Shown: piece by piece, positions 1 through 5,271 of the stretch | How positions within the stretch are numbered: the first letter of the stretch is position 1 | Layout of the letters: every line of letters starts with the position of its first letter | NCBI GenBank assembly: GCA_937895775.1 | Contig: CALBLD010000339.1 | Location: 1-6,212 of the forward strand | Source: an uncultured Clostridia bacterium | GTDB lineage: Bacteria; Bacillota; Clostridia; Oscillospirales; CAG-272 | Direction of reading: 5' to 3' | DNA: 6,212 nt | Notes under the pieces: generated by a model | What the model was told of the DNA's origin: nothing | Databases searched by the model: none | What the model saw: only the letters and a program-made list of their open reading frames with translations | Made by a program: the position numbers and the translations under genes

Positions 1-23
1 GGAGAAGCTACGAAAGCTTCTCC
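1..23 (-). terminator. Probable operon-end terminator hairpin
   Basis: A perfect 9-bp stem pairs bases 1-9 (GGAGAAGCT) with 15-23 (AGCTTCTCC) around the loop ACGAA. It lies 20 bases past the stop codon of the last operon gene. Read on the minus strand, an A-rich run (34-41) precedes the stem, as is common in rho-independent terminators. The T-tract that should follow would fall outside the window, so termination of the operon cannot be confirmed. On the plus strand the stem is followed by TTTCCGTATTC and then seven Ts, so the same hairpin could also stop transcription arriving from the left (bidirectional). Confidence 0.62.
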
Positions 24-43
24 TTTCCGTATTCTTTTTTTGC

Positions 44-934
44 TCAGACGTTGTCCCAGAGCTGTTTCATGTAGGCAATCGATTTACCTGTGGCATAGTC
101 GCAGTCTTCGACTCCTTCAAATTCGAGCATGATGTTGCCGTCATATCCCGAATCCTTTATCACCTTCATTATGTCGGGGATGTCAAGATCGCCCTGACCG
201 AGTATCGAACCGCGGAGACGTCTGCCGCCGGATGTGCCGAACCATATGCAGTGACCTCCGTCGGACGCTTCGATAAAACGGTCGCCGCTTCTGACGTAAA
301 AATCCTTCATGTGGATCGTGGTTGCAAAGCCGATCATTCTGCGTACCGACATTTCGGGAACATCGTCCACGCATATGTAATTTCCGACATCGAGCTGATG
401 TCCGAAATTGTCGCGTCCGACCGCCGTGATTATACGGCGTACACGTTCGGCACCGTTGGCATGATATCCGTGATTTTCAATCTGAACGGTCATGCCGAAC
501 TGCTTCGCATAATCGCAGAGGAGACGGTAGCCCCTGACAATGTCGGGAAGCTCCTCGTCAAAACGCTCGGGCGTGTTTTCACTTATAGGGCGGTTTGCGT
601 AGGCGCAGTCGAAGCGGATGGTGCGGATGCCCATCGATGCCGCCGCATCAATGTGCTTTTTCGCTTTCGCAATGTTTGCGTCGAACTGCTCTGTCGTAAG
701 CAGTATGAAGTTTGAACCTGTCGAATAGTTGCCGAGCGGTATGCCGCGTTCGCGGGACGCTTTTGCAAGAGCCTCGCAAAGGGCAGGGTCTTCGGACGTG
801 TCAAAGCCTATCGGACATATTTCGACGACCTGCGCACCGAGATCGCACAGACGTTCAAACGCCTGCACCGGACTGTATTCGCCCGAGGTGATTTTTTTGT
901 TGAGACAGTATGTTGATGCTCCGAATTTCGGCAT
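44..934 (-). CDS. Sugar phosphate isomerase/epimerase-family TIM barrel (third in operon)
   Basis: This 296-residue protein belongs to the xylose-isomerase-like / AP endonuclease 2 TIM-barrel superfamily, whose members isomerise, epimerise or dehydrate sugars and keto-sugars in the cytosol using a divalent metal. Expected metal ligands are visible in order: E38 (VVEI), E153 in IENH with H155, D182 in LDVGN, H208 in IHMKD, and E271 or E273 in LEFEG. A loop at about 216-249, rich in Gly and Arg (GGRRLRGSILGQG), precedes the last strands and probably covers the substrate phosphate or sugar. The start at 934 is chosen because GAGGT lies 6 bases upstream. Reading the frame back to 1000 would only add 22 residues overlapping the previous gene. 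The family fold is secure. The substrate is not known, and IolI-like, YcjR-like or other keto-sugar activities are all possible. It is the last gene of the five-gene operon. Confidence 0.9.
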   Translation of the reverse strand: MPKFGASTYCLNKKITSGEYSPVQAFERLCDLGAQVVEICPIGFDTSEDPALCEALAKASRERGIPLGNYSTGSNFILLTTEQFDANIAKAKKHIDAAASMGIRTIRFDCAYANRPISENTPERFDEELPDIVRGYRLLCDYAKQFGMTVQIENHGYHANGAERVRRIITAVGRDNFGHQLDVGNYICVDDVPEMSVRRMIGFATTIHMKDFYVRSGDRFIEASDGGHCIWFGTSGGRRLRGSILGQGDLDIPDIMKVIKDSGYDGNIMLEFEGVEDCDYATGKSIAYMKQLWDNV

Positions 935-940
935 AATTTT

Positions 941-945
941 ACCTC
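941..945 (-). promoter_or_regulatory. Ribosome binding site fixing the start at 934
   Basis: On the minus strand this reads GAGGT, 6 bases before the ATG at 934. It lies in the 22-base gap after the preceding stop codon (957-959). It supports the shorter start, because the in-frame upstream extension falls inside the previous gene. Confidence 0.7.
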
Positions 946-956
946 GCTTTGTTTTG

Positions 957-2033
957 TCAGATGTCGGTGTGGACGGCGTTGCCGGTCCTTGCCGATTCAA
1001 ATGCGGCTTCCATGACCTTCGTTGTACGCAGCGCCTGTTCGGGCGTTATGCTCAACTCTCCGCCTTCTATGGCGTTTACAAGCTGAACATATGTGGGGTC
1101 AAGATTGTCGGTGACGTCTGTCGGAGCCGACAGTTCGATCGTTTCGACTGTGGACGGGTCGCGCTTTGCCATGGTTTTTGACGGACCGCTGCGGTCGGGC
1201 GCAATCTCGGTAGACCATTCGCTCTGACTTTTCGTCGGACGCACGATCCTGCCGTTACATGACCAGTCGTCGATCTGAAGAGTGCCGCCCGTGCCGAGAA
1301 CATACCATCTCGGATGCATGATGAAGTTGTTCGTAGATACCTCAATGTGAGCGGTAAGACCGTCCGACATCGTGAGCGTCAGCCTGAAATTGTCTTCTAC
1401 GTCGGTGTAGTTTATCGAATACATCTTGCAGTAGACGTCGGTCACACGGGCATCGCTCATGTAAAGAATCTGATCGATCAGATGAACTCCCCAGTCGAGC
1501 ATCATTCCGCCGCCCAGCTCCTTTATGCATCTCCAGCCCTCGGGCATGCCGCGCGAGCCTTCGACCCGCGATTCGATAACGTACGGTTTGCCGATAAGTC
1601 CGGATTCGACCGAACGCCGCATAAGTACAAAATCCTTGTTTACACGTCGGTTTTGATCTATCGTGAATACCTTGCCGCATTCTTTGGCAACAGCCATCAT
1701 ATCGAGAAGCTCTTCGGACGACATAGCCGCAGGCTTTTCGCAGAGTACGTGCTTGCCGTGACGCAGTGCGTCCTTGACTATCTCCGCATGACTGTCGTTG
1801 GTTGTTGCGACGAGGACGATGTCGATGTCGGGGTCGGAAAGCAGTGCTTTGCGTGAAGGATAGGCGATAAATCCCTTGTCTCTTGCCGCCTGCAACCGTT
1901 CTTCTTTCAGATCAAAGACTCCTCTGATCTTTACAGGGACATTACCCTTTAAAAGCTGCGTGCAGTGATGTCCTGCCATCCCGCCGAAGCCGATTATTCC
2001 GAGATTGTATGTTTTTTTGTCTGTTGTGTTCAT
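957..2033 (-). CDS. Gfo/Idh/MocA-family NAD(P)-dependent oxidoreductase (second in operon)
   Basis: This 358-residue cytosolic dehydrogenase is of normal family length. The N-terminal Rossmann domain shows the dinucleotide loop GIIGFGGMAG (G15, G17, A20). The acidic residue D41 at the end of the second strand is the usual site of ribose contact and favours NAD over NADP. The family EKP motif is at E99-K100-P101, where the lysine is catalytic. The C-terminal substrate domain has the canonical DWGVHLID (D180, H184, D187), with H184 the likely proton donor/acceptor. These motifs predict reversible oxidation of a hydroxyl on a sugar, glycoside or inositol; relatives include YcjS and IolG. The ATG at 2033 has AAAGGT 6 bases upstream. 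It follows the preceding gene after 17 bases, so co-translation in one operon is likely. The exact substrate cannot be read from sequence. Confidence 0.92.
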   Translation of the reverse strand: MNTTDKKTYNLGIIGFGGMAGHHCTQLLKGNVPVKIRGVFDLKEERLQAARDKGFIAYPSRKALLSDPDIDIVLVATTNDSHAEIVKDALRHGKHVLCEKPAAMSSEELLDMMAVAKECGKVFTIDQNRRVNKDFVLMRRSVESGLIGKPYVIESRVEGSRGMPEGWRCIKELGGGMMLDWGVHLIDQILYMSDARVTDVYCKMYSINYTDVEDNFRLTLTMSDGLTAHIEVSTNNFIMHPRWYVLGTGGTLQIDDWSCNGRIVRPTKSQSEWSTEIAPDRSGPSKTMAKRDPSTVETIELSAPTDVTDNLDPTYVQLVNAIEGGELSITPEQALRTTKVMEAAFESARTGNAVHTDI

Positions 2034-2039
2034 ATTTTT

Positions 2040-2045
2040 ACCTTT
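2040..2045 (-). promoter_or_regulatory. Ribosome binding site for the second oxidoreductase
   Basis: Minus-strand AAAGGT sits 6 bases before the ATG at 2033, inside the 17-base gap after the preceding stop codon. It is weaker than the AGGAG sites of the first and third operon genes. Confidence 0.6.
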
Positions 2046-2050
2046 GCGTA

Positions 2051-3016
2051 TCAGAACCAGTAAGCCTTCCCGGGATTTTCGTAAATAAGGACGTCTTTGA
2101 GGAAGGATACCGCTTTTTCAAGTCCTTCTCTTGTTGACATGAGACTGTCCTCGTGTTCTATCGATATTGCTCCGTCGTAGCCGACTGTTCTGAGTGCCGA
2201 AATTATCCTGTTCCATTCAAGCTTGTCGTGACCGTATCCGACAGTGCGGAATACCCATGCACGGCGGGAAATTTCGCCGTAGGACTTTGTGTCGAGTACG
2301 CCGTTGACCTCTGTGTTGCGCCTGTCGATGAAGGTATCCTTGGCATGGAAGTGGTAGATCGCACCCTTCAGTGCCGTTATGGCTGCCGAGGGATCGATGC
2401 CCTGCCAGAAGAGGTGGGACGGATCGACATTTGCACCGATGATGTCACCGACAGCGTCTCTCAGACGGAGCAGCGATTCGGGATTGTAGACAACAAACGA
2501 CGGATGCATCTCAAATGCGATCTTCTTAATGCCGTGTTCCTTCGCAAATTCGGCGGTCTTTTTCCAGTAGGGGATAACCTTTTCGTTCCACTGCCAGTCA
2601 AGTATTCTCAGATTGTCTTCCGGCCACGGGCAGACTACCCAGTTCGGGTAGATCGAGTTGTCGCAGTCGCCGGGACAGCCCGAGAATCCGACTACCGTTT
2701 CAACCCCGAGAGCCTCCGCTGCGAGTATCGCATTTCTGAACTGCCTGTCAAAGTTCTCTGCTGTCTCCTTGTTCGGATGAAGCGGGTTGCCGTGACATGA
2801 GATTGCACATATTTCGATATCGTATTTTTTGAGAAGAGCTTTGTATTCTTCAACATTTTTGGGATCTGAAAGAAGTTCTTCGGGTTTTAAGTGTGCGTTT
2901 CCGGGATATCCGCCCGCGCCGATTTCTATCGCCTGCACGCCGAGCCTGTTGAGATAAGCCAGCGAATCTTCAAACTTCATGCCCGCAAGCACGGGATTCA
3001 TAACTCCGAGTTTCAT
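2051..3016 (-). CDS. Sugar phosphate isomerase/epimerase-family TIM barrel (second in operon)
   Basis: This 321-residue protein is a xylose-isomerase-like TIM barrel, longer than the other two barrels in the operon. Likely metal and active-site residues are E31 (AIEIG), H75 (SCHGNPLHP), E169 in FEMHP with H171, D198 with H201 in VDPSHLFWQG, H224 in HFHAKD, and E287 in SIEHED. An extra segment at about 111-150 is rich in Cys, Trp and Pro (FSGCPGDCD followed by a Trp-rich stretch). It probably forms a lid over the substrate. The protein ends in an aromatic tail (AYWF). ATG at 3016 gives a natural MKLGV beta-strand start. A TTG two codons upstream (3020-3022) is also plausible because AAAAGGAG is only 5 bases from it, against 11 bases from the ATG. 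The fold is secure. Keto-sugar isomerase, epimerase or lyase are the candidate activities. Confidence 0.9.
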   Translation of the reverse strand: MKLGVMNPVLAGMKFEDSLAYLNRLGVQAIEIGAGGYPGNAHLKPEELLSDPKNVEEYKALLKKYDIEICAISCHGNPLHPNKETAENFDRQFRNAILAAEALGVETVVGFSGCPGDCDNSIYPNWVVCPWPEDNLRILDWQWNEKVIPYWKKTAEFAKEHGIKKIAFEMHPSFVVYNPESLLRLRDAVGDIIGANVDPSHLFWQGIDPSAAITALKGAIYHFHAKDTFIDRRNTEVNGVLDTKSYGEISRRAWVFRTVGYGHDKLEWNRIISALRTVGYDGAISIEHEDSLMSTREGLEKAVSFLKDVLIYENPGKAYWF

Positions 3017-3027
3017 GTTCAATCTGT

Positions 3028-3035
3028 CTCCTTTT
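3028..3035 (-). promoter_or_regulatory. Strong ribosome binding site with ambiguous start choice
   Basis: Minus-strand AAAAGGAG lies 5 bases before a TTG (3020-3022) and 11 bases before an in-frame ATG (3014-3016). The spacing is slightly short for one and slightly long for the other. The alternatives differ by two residues at the N-terminus, so function is unaffected. Confidence 0.65.
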
Positions 3036-3043
3036 CGATGTAA

Positions 3044-3868
3044 TTACTGACCGAGCGTCCTGAGATATTCTCTCGACGCCTTTGCTGCGTCAAGGCAGGG
3101 TGTCTCATAAGATTCGTCCTGTTCGACGATTATGTATTCGATGCCGACCTTCTCTGCCGCATCAAGAATTTCGGGGAAGTTCTGGCTACCCTGTCCGAGC
3201 GGGACAAAGCGGAAGCCTCTGTCCTCCTTTGAACCGCCTTCGGCTTTGCCCGAATTGTCTATGAGCGCATAGACCGGACCTGCGGCAAGCTTTGTGCAGA
3301 CAAAATCTTTAAGATGGATGGTCTTCATTTTGCCCTTGTATTTGAGGATAAATTCGGACGGATCGACTCCGGCATAGTGTACCCAGCAGGTGTCAACTTC
3401 GCCTTCGATGGCATCGCCCATCGCCGCATAGATTTTTTCGAGAATGTACTGACCGTCGAGCTTCTGAAATTCGAAATCATGGTTGTGATAGGTCAGTCTG
3501 ATGCCGTTTGCGGCAAGCAGTGCAGATACTTTTTTGAACTTTTCGATCGTTTCGTCAAAATGACCGTCGGTAAAGTTTTCGATTCCGTACCACGGGATTG
3601 CACAGTATTTTGCGCCGATCACCTTGAGATAATCAACAGCTTCCTGACCTTTTTCAAGGAAAAGATCGGGTCCCTGATGAACCGAGATACATTCGAGACC
3701 GAGCTCGTCGAGCATGGAACGTACCTCTGCGGCGGTGTGACCGAAATATCCCGCAAATTCAACGTAATCATAACCCATTTCCTTGACCTTTTTCAGTGTT
3801 CCGAAAAAGTTTTTCTCCATTTCGCTTCTTAATGAAAAAAGCTGAATTCCGACTTTGAATTTTTTCAT
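3044..3868 (-). CDS. Sugar phosphate isomerase/epimerase-family TIM barrel (first in operon)
   Basis: This 274-residue xylose-isomerase-like TIM barrel has the usual family length. It opens with a beta strand (FKVGIQLFSLR), then shows E37 (YVEF), H64 (SVHQG), H128-N-H130 in TYHNHDFEF, D159 and W162 in VDTCW, H185 and D188 in IHLKDF, and E249 in IVEQDE. These match the metal-ligand strands of the superfamily. The mid-barrel Glu found in the other two barrels (IENH, FEMHP) is replaced here by the HNH pattern, and E133 follows close by. This suggests a different metal site or reaction. The start at 3868 is chosen because AAAGGA lies 8 bases upstream. An ATG at 3967 would add 33 low-complexity residues read through the intercistronic hairpin and the end of the previous gene. 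The substrate is probably a keto-sugar or sugar acid (inference). Confidence 0.9.
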   Translation of the reverse strand: MKKFKVGIQLFSLRSEMEKNFFGTLKKVKEMGYDYVEFAGYFGHTAAEVRSMLDELGLECISVHQGPDLFLEKGQEAVDYLKVIGAKYCAIPWYGIENFTDGHFDETIEKFKKVSALLAANGIRLTYHNHDFEFQKLDGQYILEKIYAAMGDAIEGEVDTCWVHYAGVDPSEFILKYKGKMKTIHLKDFVCTKLAAGPVYALIDNSGKAEGGSKEDRGFRFVPLGQGSQNFPEILDAAEKVGIEYIIVEQDESYETPCLDAAKASREYLRTLGQ

Positions 3869-3876
3869 AATATTTT

Positions 3877-3882
3877 TCCTTT
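3877..3882 (-). promoter_or_regulatory. Ribosome binding site fixing the start at 3868
   Basis: Minus-strand AAAGGA lies 8 bases before the ATG at 3868 and downstream of the intercistronic hairpin. It supports the short form of the protein over the in-frame ATG at 3967. Confidence 0.7.
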
Positions 3883-3892
3883 CAGTAAAATA

Positions 3893-3932
3893 AGGCGCAT
3901 CGGGACTTTCGGGGAAAGTCCCCGATGCGCCT
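3893..3932 (-). terminator. Strong intercistronic hairpin, possible partial terminator or mRNA-processing element
   Basis: Bases 3893-3904 (AGGCGCATCGGG) pair perfectly with 3921-3932. The stem continues with ACTTT against AAAGT after a single bulged C, closing on a 5-base loop (3910-3914). The G+C-rich structure totals about 17 bp. It begins 9 bases after the stop codon of the first operon gene. On the minus strand it is followed by TATTTTAC, a short and imperfect U-tract. Partial termination, or 3' stabilisation of the first cistron, would make the first oxidoreductase more abundant than the four genes behind it. No second promoter is obvious in the remaining 24 bases before the next start, so some read-through is expected. 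Confidence 0.6.
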
Positions 3933-3941
3933 CGGGTTGTA

Positions 3942-5123
3942 TCAGATCTCGGGGATCTCAACCTCAACCTCGTGACCGAGCTTGGAGGAGCGGACTATGC
4001 CGTCGATGATCGCCTGATTGTAAATGATCTGGGATGAAGGAACGGGAGAGGTTCCGCCGTTCTTTACAGCGTCGAGGAAAGAGCGGAGTTTGTAGAAGAA
4101 TTCGCCCTCATTGGTGTTTTCGAGCATCGGAATTTCCCAACATACTTCGGTTGCGGAGTTCGGGAGCGTGCGGTATACCTTCATCGGACCGCCGATCGAT
4201 CCGTTCCAACATTCGGTTGACGGAATACGCAGACCGCCCTTTGTTCCGAGGATAAGGGTATCGCCGGCAGTGTCCATGTTCATTGCCCATGAGATACGGA
4301 AATCAAGGAAGATGTCGCCTTCAAGACGGATAAATCCTCCGGCAAAATCGTCAACTCCGAACAGTTCGGCGTATTCTGCGGGCTTGCCTTCTGCGGTGAA
4401 GTAGGAGGGATCCTTGCCGAAATAGCTGGATGTAAATCCGGTTACCGTAAGAGGCTTCGGATATCCGATCGCATTGAGAACCATGTCGAGCGAGTAGCAG
4501 CCGATGTCAGCCATCGCACCGATGCCTGCGGTCTTGTCTTCGATGAAGGACGTTCCGAAGGGGGTCGGGATGCCTCTGCGGCGACCGCCGCCTGTCTGAA
4601 TGTAGTAGATCTTTCCGAGTTCACCGGACTGAACGTATTTTTTGAGCATCTGCATGTTGGGGTTGAAGCGGGGCTGGAAGCCGATCGAAAGAATTTTGCC
4701 CGACTTCTTTTCGGCGCGCATTACCTCGACAGCCTCGTCTACGGTAACCGTGAACGGCTTTTCGAGAAGTACGTTTACACCGTGTTCAAGCGCGTCGATT
4801 GCGCAGGGTGCGTGCTGACGGTTGTATGTACAGATGGAGACCGCGTCAAGATCGGGCTCGTTTTCGAGCATTTCGTGACCCGAGAGATAGCACCTGCAAT
4901 CGGTGTTTTCGTATCTGTCCATAAATTCCCTTGCTTTTCCGGGAACAAGATCGGCAGCCGCAACAATTTCAACGTCGGGCATTTTCATGTAGTTGACCAT
5001 GTGTGCGCCCGCAATCCACCCGGTTCCGATGATTCCGACCTTCAGCTTTCTGTCTGTGTCGATTTTTACTTCCGACTGCGTGTTCTTAAAAGCGTCGAGA
5101 TTTTCCTGATTGTTTGTCGCCAT
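3942..5123 (-). CDS. Gfo/Idh/MocA-family NAD(P)-dependent oxidoreductase (first operon gene)
   Basis: This 393-residue cytosolic dehydrogenase has a Rossmann domain beginning at about residue 27 (KVGIIGTGWIAG; G33, G35, A38). EKP is at 121-123, with K122 the expected catalytic lysine. The C-terminal alpha/beta domain carries DIGCYSLD (D206, Y210, D213). Tyr stands where the sister gene has His, as in the glucose-fructose oxidoreductase branch, where a tyrosine is thought to act in catalysis. A Gly/Arg-rich stretch (GGGRRRGIPTPFG, about 178-190) may bind the substrate. The first 26 residues are a polar tail before the Rossmann fold, with no signal peptide features. ATG at 5123 is backed by AAAGGAGT 7 bases upstream. 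It is the first gene after the divergent promoter region. It probably oxidises a sugar or glycoside hydroxyl; the substrate is unknown. Confidence 0.92.
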   Translation of the reverse strand: MATNNQENLDAFKNTQSEVKIDTDRKLKVGIIGTGWIAGAHMVNYMKMPDVEIVAAADLVPGKAREFMDRYENTDCRCYLSGHEMLENEPDLDAVSICTYNRQHAPCAIDALEHGVNVLLEKPFTVTVDEAVEVMRAEKKSGKILSIGFQPRFNPNMQMLKKYVQSGELGKIYYIQTGGGRRRGIPTPFGTSFIEDKTAGIGAMADIGCYSLDMVLNAIGYPKPLTVTGFTSSYFGKDPSYFTAEGKPAEYAELFGVDDFAGGFIRLEGDIFLDFRISWAMNMDTAGDTLILGTKGGLRIPSTECWNGSIGGPMKVYRTLPNSATEVCWEIPMLENTNEGEFFYKLRSFLDAVKNGGTSPVPSSQIIYNQAIIDGIVRSSKLGHEVEVEIPEI

Positions 5124-5130
5124 TGCAATG

Positions 5131-5138
5131 ACTCCTTT
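5131..5138 (-). promoter_or_regulatory. Ribosome binding site of the first operon gene
   Basis: Minus-strand AAAGGAGT, whose AGGAG core ends 8 bases before the ATG at 5123. This near-ideal Shine-Dalgarno site supports this start despite the polar N-terminal tail of the encoded protein. Confidence 0.75.
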
Positions 5139-5162
5139 GAATTTGTTTATTTTTCATAGATG

Positions 5163-5191
5163 TTGACTTTTGCAAGCTCATGCTGTATAAT
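5163..5191 (+). promoter_or_regulatory. Sigma-A-type promoter of the AraC-family regulator
   Basis: TTGACT (5163-5168) and TATAAT (5186-5191) are separated by exactly 17 bases, giving 5 of 6 and 6 of 6 matches to consensus. The predicted start is near A5198, leaving a leader of about 74 bases before the ATG at 5272. The -10 box lies inside the 17-base palindrome, so a protein bound there would block this promoter. This is consistent with autoregulation (inference). Confidence 0.75.
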
Positions 5192-5200
5192 GATTATACA
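5184..5200. repeat. Perfect 17-base palindrome, candidate operator, spanning both -10 boxes
   Basis: The sequence TGTATAATGATTATACA is two 8-base arms around a central G. It contains TATAAT on the plus strand at 5186-5191 and TATAAT on the minus strand at 5193-5198. The symmetry could be a dimeric-regulator operator, or it could simply reflect two mirrored -10 boxes. AraC-family proteins usually bind non-palindromic sites, so a different dimeric repressor is also possible. Confidence 0.7.
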
Positions 5201-5221
5201 ACGGCGTCTGTCGTTTATCTA
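5193..5221 (-). promoter_or_regulatory. Probable promoter of the five-gene operon
   Basis: On the minus strand TAGATA (5216-5221; 4 of 6 matches to the -35 consensus) is followed after 17 bases by a perfect TATAAT (5193-5198). The predicted start is near 5186, leaving a leader of about 63 bases before the ATG at 5123. The weak -35 with a perfect -10 is typical of a promoter that needs an activator. An AraC-type protein bound just upstream, to the right of 5221, could supply this. Confidence 0.6.
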
Positions 5222-5260
5222 TACGGATTTTTACTATCTCTTGTACAATATTGACTTTTT
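5222..5260. promoter_or_regulatory. Candidate activator-binding region upstream of the operon promoter
   Basis: This AT-rich stretch lies directly upstream of the operon -35 box and inside the regulator leader. It holds TGTACAAT (5242-5249), which resembles the palindrome arm TGTATAAT (5184-5191). It also holds TTGACTTTT (5251-5259), a repeat of 5163-5171. The location suits an AraC-family activator, but the match is short and could arise by chance. Confidence 0.3.
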
Positions 5261-5266
5261 TGGAGG
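5261..5266 (+). promoter_or_regulatory. Ribosome binding site fixing the regulator start at 5272
   Basis: TGGAGG ends 5 bases before the ATG at 5272. It rules against the in-frame TTG at 5251, which lies upstream of this site and would translate through it. Confidence 0.75.
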
Positions 5267-5271
5267 CACTC

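Noticed and set aside
251..715. Open frame of 154 codons on the plus strand opposite the last operon gene, with similar antisense frames at 1314-1856 and 3314-3832
   Set aside because: All mirror well-supported minus-strand enzymes. Their composition, rich in Val, Cys, Arg and Phe, is what antisense reading of these genes would give.
934..1000. N-terminal extension of the last TIM barrel to 1000
   Set aside because: It overlaps the end of the preceding gene and adds an unfolded-looking tail. GAGGT sits just before the ATG at 934.
2153..2800. Open frame of 215 codons on the plus strand opposite the second TIM barrel
   Set aside because: It is wholly antisense to a gene with clear family motifs, has no credible ribosome binding site seen, and its translation shows no recognisable domain. 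It is a codon-bias shadow.
3868..3967. N-terminal extension of the first TIM barrel to an ATG at 3967
   Set aside because: It would read through the intercistronic hairpin and overlap the previous gene, giving a low-complexity Arg/Ser/Pro tail. The ribosome binding site is at 3877-3882.
44..5123. Complete myo-inositol catabolic operon (iol)
   Set aside because: The fold mix resembles iol genes, but there is no IolD, IolC, IolB or IolJ counterpart in the window and the motifs do not single out IolE or IolG.
5251..5271. TTG at 5251 as start of the AraC-family regulator
   Set aside because: The GGAGG site lies between this TTG and the ATG at 5272, so the ATG is the natural start.
5198..5271. 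Riboswitch or structured leader in the regulator 5' region
   Set aside because: Only a 4-bp pairing (AACG with CGTT) is visible. No known riboswitch core was recognised in 74 bases.
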